The position numbers were made by a program, and so were the translations under genes. A model generated the notes under the pieces. The model was not told the DNA's origin, searched no databases, and saw only the letters and a list, made by a program, of their open reading frames with translations. 64,000 nt of DNA from Diphasiastrum complanatum (lineage: Eukaryota > Streptophyta > Lycopodiopsida > Lycopodiales > Lycopodiaceae), in contig CM055099.1 in NCBI GenBank assembly GCA_029204225.1, positions 63,068,142 to 63,132,141 of the forward strand. The letters are read 5' to 3'. Shown here piece by piece: positions 10,291 to 21,500 of the stretch. Each line of letters opens with the position of its first letter. Positions within the stretch are counted from its first letter, which is position 1.

Positions 10291-10895
10291 AGTTCAATTT
10301 TATGATCAACTGTCCTTTCTGGTGGTAAACCTATAGGAAGGTTTAAAAAAACATCATTGAATTCATGCCTAAGTTCATTATAGGCTTCAAATTCTGTAGT
10401 GTTTTCCCTGGGTATACTCATGGCATTTATGTTAAGTTCTTCATCATTGAGACAAATCATATCATTATGAAAACATAAATAAATTTTAAAATCTGAATTC
10501 TTCATAATAGAATTAAGTTCCTGTTTAGAATAAGGGTTAACATTTTCAGTGTCAACACTTGAACTAGCCATGATCTTAATTAAAGAATTGTCATGCGTAA
10601 AAGATAAAGATTTTTCAACAAAATCGATTTTTAATGACTTATTCTTATCAAAATGCCATTGTTGCCCGAGAACAATATCCACATTTGCTAATGCAACAGC
10701 ATGGAATTCTATTTTTTCAGAGTAGTCCTGTATGTGCAATTCTAAATCAAGAACAACATAATCCATAAACGCAGAATTCATTCCTGATGCCATTGTCACT
10801 CACTTTTTCTGGGGGAAGCTTTAGCGTCTTGCACCAAATTTACATTAATAAAGTTATGAGTGGATCCTGTGTCAAAAAGGACATTAACAACTTGA
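10125..10895 (-). pseudogene. Gypsy aspartic protease region leading into RT
   Basis: LFDTGSTHNFI, the retroviral-type aspartic protease active site, is readable at about 10890-10855. The protease fold continues in the frame from 10799 with VLGQQWHFD. After about residue 120 the frame passes into the RT leader (DHKIELIPGAIPIIQHPYK). A stop at about 10800 separates active site and downstream part. It would process the Gag-Pol polyprotein. Confidence 0.75.
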
Positions 10896-10904
10896 TCTTT
10901 ACCT

Positions 10905-11835
10905 TTACCTGTAATGCAAATAAACTAAAGAACTAAGCAAATAAACATCCATCTCATTACTTCGAGATAGATTACCTGAGGTAGAAGCTTGTTTTTTGAT
11001 GGAATCTCGTGCAAGGTGAGCCTCGCCATTGCACTTGAAGCACAGGTTCTTCTTATGAGCTTCAGCCTTATCAATGCCACCTTGATTGTTTTTAAAGTTT
11101 TTCTTTGTTTTCTTAGGATTATTGGAATTGGAATGTGTTTCACTAACATTTTTCCTATCCTTCCTCTTAGATTGAAAAACTTTTTTCTGCTCATTAGGTT
11201 GTTGACCCCTAGGTGGCTTAGGTGTGTCATAAAAAAACTTTGCAGCCCTAATAGCATTCTCAAGGGTTTTTGGATGGTTCCTACAAACATCCATTTGATA
11301 ATCTTTTGGTAACCCATCAATAAACATTAACATTTGTACTTTGGGCTTAGTGGATTCAAGTACTCATGAAAATCCTGAATAAATTGTTCAAAGTGTTCAT
11401 AGTCATCTAACAATGGTAGAAAGTATTCCCTAATACTATGCAAAAATCTTCCCATGTACAAGGTTGATTGCCTTTTGCAACTAGGTCATCCCATCATACT
11501 AAGGCTTTTCCCTCAAGGAACATAGTAACAGTGGATAACTTTTCACATTCTGGGAATTGGTTCATGCCAAAGTATTTGTTCCAAACATTAAGCCATGAAC
11601 TTACCACTTGTAAGTTCCTATCTTTCTTCTCTCCCTTAAACAATTTTACGGGAGGTAGAACTACATGCTTCTTCTAGTTGGCTAACCTGGACTTCAAGTC
11701 TTGGTTCTTTTGTTTAGTTTCAAGAAACTCTTTATTAGTGGCTCAAATTTGTTGATACAAATGTTCAAGAGCTTGTGTCACATTGGATGGGTTTGATAAA
11801 TGAAAAGTTGGGTTATCATTGGTTTGATCCATTGG
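10905..11835 (-). pseudogene. Gypsy gag (capsid-like region and degenerate zinc knuckle)
   Basis: A start consistent with MDQTNDNPTFHLSNP lies at about 11833. The capsid-like region reads FLEGKALVWWDDLV and QPCTWEDFC, typical of plant retrotransposon gag (PF03732-like). The frame at 10905-11333 continues to a Lys-rich region and a CCHC-like knuckle CFKCNGEAHLARDS whose last Cys is replaced by Ser. Several stops occur between 11340 and 11760. Gag forms the particle and binds RNA. Confidence 0.75.
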
Positions 11836-12865
11836 TGTTGCTTGTGTGTTTTCCTATTATGCAAATATAACAACAAGGGTTCAAATTAGAATGATAGAAA
11901 TGCTTTAATTCTTACATCCAATGCGAAATAAAAGCACTTAATTTTTACTCATTCAATCTTATTGTTTGTAAGCTCAATCCAAGCCTACTATTTGCAAGCT
12001 CAATCCAAGCTTAAAAGAACAACAATAACAAGCTACCTTAATCCAAAGCAAAAATGAAAACCAAATCTTTATGTATACTTCATTTAACTAAATCCAAGCT
12101 AAGGTTTACATAAAGATCCCAATCCCATTCCATTTCTATTTTTCATTACAAAAGAAACCAAAATTTTCATATTTCTCACTATTCTAGATCTCCAAATCCA
12201 ATGAAACTAGTGTCTAGAAAAGGAAAATTAATGAAGCTTAATAAAAACTTCAAATTTCAGATCTGATTTTCAAATTTACAATTTTGAAAATCAAAACTTC
12301 ATAATGACAAAAAGTAGAACTTCAAAACTTGTTTTATACACAAAGTTACACTACCATTCCTTTCCTACATTGCCATCTTCATGAAACTAGGAGATAGAAA
12401 GGTGTAACTAATGAAGTTTGGATGAAAACTTCACTTTTCAGATCTGATTTTCAGATTTACAGGTCTGAAAAATAGAACTTCAAAATGAAAATCAGAACTT
12501 CAGACACTTCATTTATGCATAAACAACACTAGTTTTGATCAAAACACATAGGTAGAATCAATCTTTGTGCAAAAAAAAGTTTGTGTATGTAGAGGAAGAC
12601 TTCCTCTAACCATCCCACAAATCTTTTTTTAGAACTTTCAAAAACCCAAAGCCCACTTTAAAACTTCTCTAACATAATAAAAAATTAGCCCCTATACGAT
12701 TCTATAAGAATCACTACTCTTTTCTTAAGAAGAATAGATTCATTGGGTACTCCAACTACAAGTTTCCTACCACTAGGAAATCCAATAATCTTTCTCAAAA
12801 AAAATTTAATTGGTGATCTTAATAGAACTTGAAGAAGTTTAGAAAGGGTACCATCCTTTGTCTAG
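11836..12865 (-). other. 5' untranslated leader of the gypsy element
   Basis: AT-rich DNA without a gene. It contains internal duplications: AGATCTGATTTTCA plus a following AAATTTACA-like stretch occurs at about 12255 and 12440, each in a context of TTCAAAACTTC-type repeats, and a CAAGCTCAATCCAAGC motif repeats at 11970-12012. This is the region between primer binding site and gag. Confidence 0.5.
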
Positions 12866-12878
12866 CTCTGATACAACT
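12864..12878 (-). promoter_or_regulatory. Primer binding site, initiator tRNA-Met type (degenerate)
   Basis: On the minus strand TGTATCAGAGCT lies next to the inner edge of the right LTR. The plant consensus is TGGTATCAGAGC, complementary to the 3' end of initiator tRNA-Met, so one base differs. Its place and orientation agree with the minus-strand coding order. Confidence 0.65.
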
Positions 12879-13192
12879 TTAACAAGTAAAAAGGAGAAAG
12901 TCCTCCAAATCCAAGGTAGAGCCTCCAAATGTCCTCCAAGCAACCTGCAAGCTCCAAGATGCTTCTCCAATTCCAAGCTAAGATGCCTCCACCTGCAAGT
13001 AAGAATCTGCAAGCCTCCAAGGATCTCTCCTCCACCTATGTCCCTACTCTTAAACACAAAGGAAGATAACAAGCTGGCCTCAAGTATTCACCACCTAACC
13101 ATAGCTAGATCCAAGCTCCAAGCAAGACCTATCTAGCACCCCCTTGCTAACCATAAACAGATCACAAGCATATCACAACAAACCATAGTTTC
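12879..13192 (-). repeat. 5' LTR remnant (R-U5 part) of the gypsy element
   Basis: The part 12985-13192 matches the left LTR at 6553-6730, and 12879-12985 is the U5 end that the left copy lacks. It stops at 13192 where Copia sequence begins. Its cut U3 means no promoter is expected. Confidence 0.65.
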
Positions 13193-13194
13193 TC

Positions 13195-13670
13195 AGATTG
13201 GGAAGGAACAATTTCTACTAGAAAATCTACCTCCAGCATCTGTTTCTATTTGGCAGGGGGACCGATTTCATGGAACTCAAGGAAGCAAAAATCAGTTGCG
13301 CTTTCTTCGACAGAGGCCGAGTACATCGCTGCATGGCAAGCTTCAAAAGAAGCTGTATGGATCACGTTATTACTTCACGACTTACATCACACTCAGTTCA
13401 ATGCTATCACCATTTTGTGTAACAACTTGAGTTGTATTTCACTGTCACTGAATCCCAGATTTCATGGCAAATCCAAGCACATAGAAATCTAGTATCATTT
13501 CATTCGGGAGAAAGTTTTCTTAGGGCAAGTGATCTTTCAATACCGCTCCACAACAGAAATGGCCATAGACATCTTCACCAAAGCGCTTCCCAGGATCAAG
13601 CACCAGAAGTTCTTCAACATGCTGAACCTGACGAAGATACCAAGGCACCAACCATGACCTTAAGGGGGGC
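13195..13670 (+). pseudogene. Copia polyprotein C-terminus (RNase H) fragment
   Basis: GGPISWNSRKQKSVALSSTE, then AEYIAAWQASKEAVW, is the diagnostic Ty1/copia RNase H core. It continues across small frame changes to KSKHIEI, FHFIREKV-like and DIFTKALPRIKHQKFF, the normal end of a Copia polyprotein. A polypurine tract (TTAAGGGGGGC, 13660-13670) follows directly. Everything upstream is missing, cut by the gypsy junction at about 13192. Confidence 0.85.
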
Positions 13671-14880
13671 TATTGAAAATTAAGCCCACAGTTGCCTCCT
13701 TGGAATCATGACTTATATAGCCAATTTATTTGAAGGATGTCTACAACGGACTTCCGGCTGATCTCCAGCAAAGGGTAACCATTCCCATCATAATTTTAAG
13801 TTCAGATGTTAAGTTTAATAACTTGAAGTCATTGAAGACTTGGCCATCTTCAAGGACTTCCACAAACTTGCATTTAGACCAAGTATGCAGATTTACATTA
13901 TTTTTGAACAGTCTGCAAAAATACACTAAGTGTCGCAATTCACATTTTTTGCACTTTCCAAAAACTGCGACACTTATCTTCGACTTCTTCCATTCAATTA
14001 TTTTTTTAAGAAGTCAACTTGTTCACAGTTCAACAGTTTAACTATTTTTAACACCTTCGCTCTTTTTTGCTTTTTCTGAAAAATGTGAAGAGAGAAAATT
14101 CCAGAAGGTCCTCTATTTTTAAGGGTTGAACTGTTTAAGACGCCTTCGCCAACTTTTTAAAGGCACCTTCGGTTCGTTCGCTTTTTCCGAAAAGTGGAAA
14201 AAGTTAAATTGCTAAAGACATCTTCACCTTCTTAAGAGCACCTTTAACTTTCTAAGGGCACCTTAAAACTTGTTTAAAGGCACCTCCGGCTTTTTCACAA
14301 AAACCCAAAAGGAGAGGTAAAGTGCCGAAGGTTGTCTGTTTTTGAATGAGGAACGTTCCCAGCCACTTCCCAAAATTTGCGAAGTGAGAGAAAACCACTT
14401 CACGTAAAATGTGAAGTGAGAGAGTTTGCGACGTCCTCATCCACGTCAACGATACTGATTTGTTGACCGTATATACTATGTATAGTTGCCATAAAAGCCA
14501 TATACTGATTTGTTAACCATATACTATGTAATTAATACACGGATGAAATCTATAAATAGATCATCCAAGCACAGATAGTTGATTGCTTTGTCCATGAGAC
14601 ATATTATTTGAGCCTCCCAGTTACACCGTCAGTTTTTTGTTGTAATTGCTATTTGTATTGTGCTTAAGTGTAAAGCAGTAGCATCTTTTCTATCTATGTA
14701 TAACGTAGATGAATGCTTGTTGTGATTGAATGCACTCTAGCGTTGTTTGATCGCGCTTGTTTACTCACTCTGATCAGAACACGGACGTCTACGACTCCTT
14801 AGTTTCTGATCAGATGATGGCTGTCTCTGACGCCTGAGGAACTCGCAATATCATTTTGCTCTTCCATTTATTTCAGAACC
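13671..14880 (+). repeat. Copia 3' LTR (end not fixed)
   Basis: The LTR begins right after the polypurine tract (TATTGAAAATTAAGCCCACAG, the first bases probably mutated from TGTTG). CTATAAATAGATC near 14549-14561 is a good TATA box. The segment contains many AAGGCACCTTCGG-type short iterations at 14120-14330. The downstream end is uncertain; I place it near 14880 only because the character of the sequence changes. Without the 5' LTR this cannot be checked in the window. Confidence 0.5.
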
Positions 14881-15600
14881 ATACTTCACATTGAATCTAA
14901 TTTTCAGTAGTACCACATACAAACCATTTCTAATCTCTTCGGTGGACTGTACTTTCGTTTTTGAGAGTATGAATTAATTTTAAGATCATGTTGGGTAGTT
15001 AGAGCACTTAAAGTTGCGATTATATTTAGCATAAAGTTCTATTAGACTGTTTTTGCATCTAGCAGCTAACTGTAATAGGAGAGCAGTTCTGCAATATTCC
15101 TGCTCTCTTCTTTAATTTTCTCAATTTGTTACGTCTTTTCAAACAAAATCAACTACACCTATGTTCAAGAAAACACATACAATCATATGTATAATCAACC
15201 ATACATTAAGCAAAGAAACTATAATCATCAACAGAGCCTATCAATTTTAATTATCAGACATCTATTCAAAACTTACAACAAATTGATATCAAATTTTCTT
15301 TTTATAAAATACAAACTTATTAGAATCATGCTCATATTTCAAAATTCAAATATAAATCCGTTGCATAAAATAGTTTCCACACATTTTTAAATTTTATCAT
15401 ATACATCATTTTAATATTCACAAAAAATGCAATTTATTATTCTCATATTATGTTGGGAATGCCTTTCCCATTATTCTAAATTGTAAGATTAACATAAAGT
15501 AGAAATGCCACAATGTAACATGGCAAGGACTTTGTGTACAATACCACATCCTACTTGTTTTTAATAATAGTTCAGATCTAGGGCTAGGGCTATTTTAGAG
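14881..15600. other. AT-rich stretch without a recognisable gene
   Basis: The open frame at 15187-15390 is Lys/Asn/Ile-rich low-complexity sequence with no domain. Nothing is supported here. Confidence 0.4.
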
Positions 15601-15619
15601 TTTTAGGGTTAAAATTTTA

Positions 15620-15864
15620 GATTTTGTGGGAGTAAAACTATAAAGTGAGGTGCGAGAGAGAGAATGTAGGATGTTGTGGAGAAAAGGCGTTTTGAAGATT
15701 TTCATTGGTCCACGTTTGTCCTGAAATGTTTTTAAAGGGCATTTGAAAATGAGTTGAAAAGCAGTTGAAGTGACAGAATTTTCTCTCTCTCTCTCTCTAA
15801 AAACTTTTAGAGAGAAAAAATAAGGGTATAAAATCTAGATCGCAGGAGAGAGAAACGTGATGGC

Positions 15865-15948
<84 letters not shown>

Positions 15949-16281
15949 TTCATTTTTAGGGTTTTATGATATGGGAGAGAAATAGCGAGAATGTAGGCTA
16001 TTGTGGAAAAAAGGTGTTTCAGAGGTTCTCATTGGTCCATGTTTGCCCTAAAATGTTTTTGAAGGGCATTCGAAATCAGTTGAAACGAAGATGAAGTGAA
16101 AGAATACACACACTTTCTGTCTCTCAAAACTCCTAAAAAGAGAAGTTTTAGAGAGAGGAAATCAAGTATAAAATCTGATGGCAGGAGAGAGAAATCATGA
16201 TGGCAAGAGAGAATACGAGAGTAAATTTTTGTTGTTGTTTAGGGTTTCTTTTGTAAGGGAGATATATAGCGATATAGTGGT

Positions 16282-16369
<88 letters not shown>

Positions 16370-16480
16370 GAGAGTGTGTGTGTGTGTTATATTGAGAGAG
16401 AGTTATAGTGATGTGTTGGGGAGAGAGAGAGAGAGAGAGAGAGTGCATGTGCGTGCGTGTGAGTGTGTGTGTGTGTTATT
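15620..16480. repeat. Tandem duplication of about 330 bases, each unit carrying a (GA)n tract
   Basis: A block near 15650-15944 (GAATGTAGG, GGCGTTTTGAAGATT, CATTGGTCCACGTTTG, AAATGTTTTTAAAGGGCATT, GATGGCAGGAGAGAG, then (GA)n at about 15867-15944) recurs at about 15975-16212 with the same order of words, followed by (GA)n at 16286-16374. A third, partial copy starts at about 16485 (GATAGAGAAAACGCG, TTTGATTGGGCCACG). A (TG)n patch follows the second GA tract, and another GA tract lies at 16421-16443. Open frames of Arg-Glu repeats are artefacts of (GA)n. Confidence 0.8.
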
Positions 16481-16564
16481 GAGAGAGAATGTCAACAGTG
16501 ATAGAGAAAACGCGTTTTATGCGTTTTGATTGGGCCACGTAGCCCTAGGACCAGTCACATTGCA

Positions 16565-16800
16565 TTAAATGAGTTGATGCAACGTGCTGGAAATTTCTGG
16601 AAATGAGTTGATGCGACGTGGTGGAAATTTCTGGAGGTCGCGAAACGTTGCTGGAGGAAGTGTGGGTGTAAACGTTGCCATTGGAGCTGCGTGGGTGTAG
16701 ACGTTGCCATTGTGATCGCCATCGTTGTCATCTCCTTAGAGCTTGGAGCTTCGTGGAGGAAAGGTTGTGAGCTTGGAGCTGCGTGGAGGGAAACATGGTG
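16565..16800. repeat. Series of short direct duplications upstream of the Rep-like gene
   Basis: Three successive small duplications: GAGTTGATGC(A/G)ACGTG...GGAAATTTCTGGA at 16571-16636, GTGGGTGTA(A/G)ACGTTGCCATTG at 16663-16712, and GAGCTTGGAGCT(T/G)CGTGGAGG at 16738-16790. Each unit is 20-35 bases and occurs twice. They lie between the (GA)n block and the Rep-like gene. Confidence 0.65.
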
Positions 16801-17120
16801 CTGCCAAGGAAACACGGAGCTGCCTTCGCTGCCAGGGAGACATTGATTTGCTGCCAAGGATACTCTTGATTTGTATGTGTGCCAAATGTATATCTGTTTC
16901 TGACCACTCTGATCACAACTGTAAAAGCAAAAAGCTTTCTTCACAACGGATAGAGAGGAGTGAGGCCAGTAGGCATGTGTGTGAGCTGACGTGCGTGTGT
17001 GCGTGTGCGAACTGACGTGTGTATGTGTGTGTGTGAGTGAATGATAGGCTGTTACAGAGATAATCTGAGTTGTAAGTAAAACAGCAGATTCACCTTTCTG
17101 ATGTGTTTGGCAGATTGACA

Positions 17121-18149
17121 ATGGTTCGAAAGCAGGCAAATGAAGGAGTTCTGGAGTGTGGAATCAATGGACAGGCTAATGATGAGTTTAGAATTCCTGC
17201 AGGTAGTGAGAAATTGGAGGTAAAAAAGTGTGCTGACTTCAAGCTTGTGAAGCGGTATGAGAAACCCAAAAAAGTGCATGAACTAAGTGTAACAGTGGGG
17301 ATTGTTGGTTGTGATGTTGATCCAAAGCTTATAGGTGTGATTGAGAAATTCTTGAGAATGCATTGCTGGTTTATGTGGGCTTGAGAGAGGAGGTATGCTA
17401 ATGAATCTGCATTTTCAGATGATTTGTAAGTGCTTTGCATCTTCTGTACTAAACGTCAATCACTTGTTGAAGCAATATTTGGGTTGGACAAAAGAAGATC
17501 CACCTGGAAACTTGGTGTTGTGTAGGTACCTGAGGCAAAAGGGTATTCATACCTGGCATGGAATGATTGGATACTGTTTGAAGGATTTTGGAAAGGATCA
17601 TTTTCAGTGCGTTATGTATGGTGTAGATCAGAGTGATATAGATAAAGGTCGTGAAGAGTACATTAAGTATGGGGCTTCTGAGATTAAAAGTCGTGTATCT
17701 TTAACCCCTGTTAATCTGTTTGAGCGAGCATTTATATTTTCAGTTTATCATATGAAAAGTAGAGTTAGTTCAACCATTCCTCAGGTTTTATTGGCTATGC
17801 TAAGGACAGACAAGTATTATCCAGCAGCCACATGGGTGACACCATTCCAGGGAAAAGGAATGGCATGGTGAGAGCTGCTGCAGTCTGGAAGGCTATGAAG
17901 GTACCAAGCCTTGTGACCATGGATGATGTGATGGCAATCTTTTTTCCAAAAGATGCAGATTTTCGATATTTTAAAAGTTGTGCTCCGAGGTTTGATAACT
18001 TGTATGGTTTGAAGATGCAGGACGAGGCTAGTGGGCTCAAATCCTTTGAGCCTATTCTACAGAATGATGGTGGAAATGATGGACTTGGTGAAAATGATGT
18101 GCAATATGGATATGTTAGCTTGAGTGAGTGCGAATCTGAGGCATTGTGA
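17121..18149 (+). pseudogene. Rep-like HUH-type endonuclease gene, split by two frameshifts
   Basis: Three overlapping frames read as one protein of about 340 residues: 17121-~17370, ~17372-17868, ~17868-18149. Segment 1 has VTVGIVGCDVDPK; segment 2 has GLERGG, then NLHFQ (motif II position, one His kept, the second replaced by Gln as in circular ssDNA-virus Reps), HTWHGMIGYCLKD (motif III Y-x-x-K with the catalytic Tyr candidate) and EYIKYG; segment 3 has GMVRAAAVWKAM and VTMDDVMAIFF. Rep proteins nick DNA through the Tyr and start rolling-circle type replication. No SF3 helicase motif is evident. I think of Replitron-type eukaryotic transposons, from memory and unverified. Two one-base frameshifts make it a pseudogene. 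Confidence 0.55.
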
Positions 18150-18371
18150 GCCATGCGAGCATTATGCTCTTTTGGAAGATTGTCAGCACTCTTGTTTTGG
18201 AAGACTCTAAGCAGAATTTTGTTGTTTTGTAAACAGCTTTCATAAGATATGAATGCGAAACTATGTACTTTTGTTTTGGAATAAAAAAGGAAGATGCAAA
18301 ATTACCTTTTGTTGAGATTGTATACAATGTTTTGTTTAGCTTGTATGAAATGCAAAATTTGGGTTAGATGG

Positions 18372-18394
18372 ATTAGGGTTAGGGTTAGGGTTAG
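18372..18394 (+). repeat. Short telomere-like TTAGGG run
   Basis: ATTAGGGTTAGGGTTAGGGT contains three TTAGGG units, followed by a variant TTAGATTTAGATC stretch. It is 135 bases upstream of the plastid-gene start codon. Short interstitial telomere-like boxes are common in plant promoters (telo box AAACCCTA), so chromosome-end origin is not implied. Confidence 0.7.
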
Positions 18395-18464
18395 ATTTAG
18401 ATCTTTAGGGTTTCTATACCAAAAAATAGCAATAATGTGAGTTGAGAGAGAGTTAGTGAGGTAT

Positions 18465-18466
<2 letters not shown>

Positions 18467-18518
<52 letters not shown>
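18467..18518 (+). repeat. (GA)26 tract just upstream of a start codon
   Basis: An uninterrupted GA microsatellite ending 10 bases before the ATG at 18529. GA tracts in plant 5' UTRs and promoters bind BPC/GAGA-type factors; regulation here is inference. An ATG at 18524 opens a 6-codon frame ending TGA at 18542-18544 and overlaps the main start, so it could act as a minimal upstream ORF. Confidence 0.85.
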
Positions 18519-18520
<2 letters not shown>

Positions 18521-18528
18521 TTGATGCG

Positions 18529-21500
18529 ATGTCTCTCCAATTGACATTCACCGCTTCACATTCATCAAGAGTTTATGTAGTCGGTCCGCCTTTTGCTATC
18601 TACAATGGATGCTCAAGCCAGCGCTGGAAGTGCCCAACAGCTCGATCCATCATGCAAAGTGGAAGGACGAGGAGCTATGATAGTGTTGGGGTGGGGCGAG
18701 AAAGGGTGAGGAGAGCTTGGCCACTTTCACGTTTCATACAAAACTCAAATCAAAGAATTGCTGCTTCAGCTGCAGAAATACATCCCCCTCCCATTGATAA
18801 AGATTTGCACGTAAGAATTTCCCTTTTTGTGGTCTTTGTTTTCTGGCGAGTTGCTGGAGATGCTTTCCTAGACTACCTTTTACCCTCCTCACAGATTTGA
18901 CAACCCACATCGTCTCGTCGTTGCACTTGAAACTTGATGGAGTTTTGGTGATTCTTTTCGCAAATTAGGCAGTATTGGAGCTGTTTTTGTTGGTTAATTG
19001 GTTCCGTGGGTCGCAATCAAGAGATTGCTCATTTTATATCCGTATTTCTGTTTGCATTGTTCAGTTAGTGCTAACCAAGTGAAAGTGATGCCCCGTCTGC
19101 TGTCAGCTAACGGCTCCAAGCTTTGAATTTAGTTCTTACTAGCTGAATAGCGAAAATTTTGAAAGAAGGTAATTGGCTGAATGTGCATACTTAGCGCTAA
19201 CTGAGACCTTTAGCACCCTTCAAATGTCTCTCCAGCCCACCTCTCTGTGAGTCATCTATATCCAACCTCTCAGTTTAATGTTTATTGTAATGGGCCAGCA
19301 ACCAAACCGACGAACTGCAGATCAGGTAGCGATTGAACCTTAACACTAATCAATTCTCACTACAATTTCACTAACACAAGGCATACCATTCTAAAAAGTT
19401 GAAATACCAATCATAAAACAATAAAAACTTTTTTTATGAATTGCCTAAAAAAGTAACCCTTATGGAGTAACAAAAAAATCAAATCGCCTGATTGGTTCAA
19501 AAAAACATTTCTACTAGTACAAAGACCAGAAAACTTGTAGAATTGAGAAGTGATAACTCATAATTAACAAAATGAAAAATATTGAAAGAAATATGAGGCG
19601 TGAGAATGCATTAGTGTGTAAACAGTGGTGAATGCATCTGCTTCCACTATTATAGTGAAAATTCAAGATCAAATCATCCCATATTAAAGTTTGTGGAAGA
19701 AAATTAACAATTGTTTGGAGCTATTCTATTATTAACATAATGGTCAATGACTATACCTTTCAAATAATTGTTACATGCTTACCTTGCTGAATTCTATGTG
19801 CGACAAACTGCAAATTCCATGTTGTAGTAGGGCCTTATGATCCTCCAACTAGTAGATCCGACATTTTTTTGAAGACGAGAAATTTTTGTGAAGAAAAGAT
19901 TTGTTTCATATAGAAAGGGTGCTCTTTCTTCACATGGAGCTGTGTGATTCTACAAATTAAGACTTGCTTCCTTTGCTCTCTTTAGATGAAGCACTTTTCT
20001 TTGCTCTCTTGGAAAGTCAAAGCGTGAAGCACTCTGGAGAGTAATTAATTTTCTAGACATCCAAAAGATTATCAATTGCCACTTATTTTTCTTTTTTTAA
20101 AATTTGACTGCGGACTTCAAAGCTTCAGTAGCTGATTGATTTTTTGTTAAGCTCTATTTTGGTTAATGGGGTTCTTCTCTCTTCATGACGGAAATTAACG
20201 GAATTGGAAAATGCTTGTTGCTATAGGAAATAATGAGGGACATGGGTGCAGAATTTTCCGAAGATGGTGTTGTAAAGACATTTGGTTTTGATGACAAAGC
20301 TATTGCCGCAGCAACAAATGATGTTGTTGTAAGTGTTTTTGGCTGGATGAGCTCTATACATCTGTCCCAAGAAGGTGTTAAAGCAAGACGATAAGAAAGT
20401 AAATTCAAACCAGCATCCAATTTTGATTCAATATTAGTGTTATGATTATGTTTGATCCTCTTGGCATGGCTTATCTTTTTACTTAATGTATGGTTGTCCA
20501 CCCATAAACTTTGTTGCTAAGTTGGGAATTTTGTTCACATTGGACCTGCATGATTGTGATAGGCTAGGGTGATATCAATTTCAAGCTAAAAAGTGTATCC
20601 ATGGATTATTGTATTTGTATTTTAAGAAATAATATGGTACCTTGTCCTTGAAGATACATTTGGCATACTTTAGGTCACACTCTATGTCTTTGACTGGCAG
20701 GTAGTAGAGATGTCTCATTTTGGCAGGCTACGAGGTGATTGATTTCTTTCTTTTCAGGTTGCAAGTTATCTCTAGAAAAGTTCTCCAGAAGTCTGGTAGG
20801 TTTGGGTAGATTTAGTTTATATATTTTGATGGATGGAGGACAAAGAAAGAGAGTCTTGTTGCTTATTGTTTCTGTTACCGTATTTAATCGTGCTTGAGTT
20901 ATCAACTTGAATTTAGGAAACCATATGCATTCAGTCAAAAAGAGGAAGATTAAGTGGGAAGAATACTCAAGAGTATGTTGGTATTGGACACATATGAGCC
21001 AACAAACTCCATGGTGTGCACCTATTCTTTTAGTTTGTGAAAGTGATGGAGGGTTATGCATGTGCGTAGATAAGAATGGCTCTAATAAGTTAACTATCAA
21101 GAGTAAGTATTTGTAACCTAGGATGGATGCAATGTGTTCTCATGTGATGATTTGAGGGCCATCAAATTGGAACCAACCAATTTGAATTGGACTTTTGGTT
21201 CGAATTAACTTGCTAGAAATAAAAAACGTAAATGGGTGGATTTTTTTGCCCATTCACAAGTTTTGAAGAGAGGTGGGTGGAGATTTGACCTTTTTTGAGA
21301 GGAAAGCAAGGAGACATTATAAGGGGAGCATTTAAGCCAATGGGCATTGAAGCTATATTGGAATTTAGGATTCGGGATTTTTTAGGATTGAAAATATAAT
21401 TGCATTCTGACAATGTAGTTTGCACCCTAAACCCTAAACATTTACGAACACCCTAGACAATTTTAAGAACTCGGGTACTAACCAAGTTTTAGGGCACAAC

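Larger units (their letters stand above)
6553..13192 (-). mobile_element. Ty3/gypsy LTR retrotransposon, minus strand, both outer ends truncated
   Basis: Order on the minus strand is LTR piece (13192-12878), primer site, gag, protease, RT, RNase H, integrase, polypurine tract, LTR piece (7496-6553). This protease-RT-RNase H-integrase order defines Ty3/gypsy. The two LTR pieces share about 200 bases (6553-6730 and 12985-13192). The left LTR lacks its U5 end and the right LTR lacks most of U3, so both outer ends have been lost. No target duplication can be read. Several frameshifts and stops make it inactive. Its left edge cuts the gene starting at 6175. Confidence 0.85.

Noticed and set aside
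16178-16448. Open frames coding long Arg-Glu or Leu-Ser repeats on both strands
   Set aside because: They are translations of (GA)n microsatellites, not proteins.
17052-17440. Minus-strand open frames opposite the Rep-like gene
   Set aside because: Shadows of the plus-strand coding sequence; the plus frame has ordered motifs.
18372-18394. Telomere end
   Set aside because: Only three TTAGGG units with ordinary gene sequence on both sides, so at most an interstitial telomere-like box.
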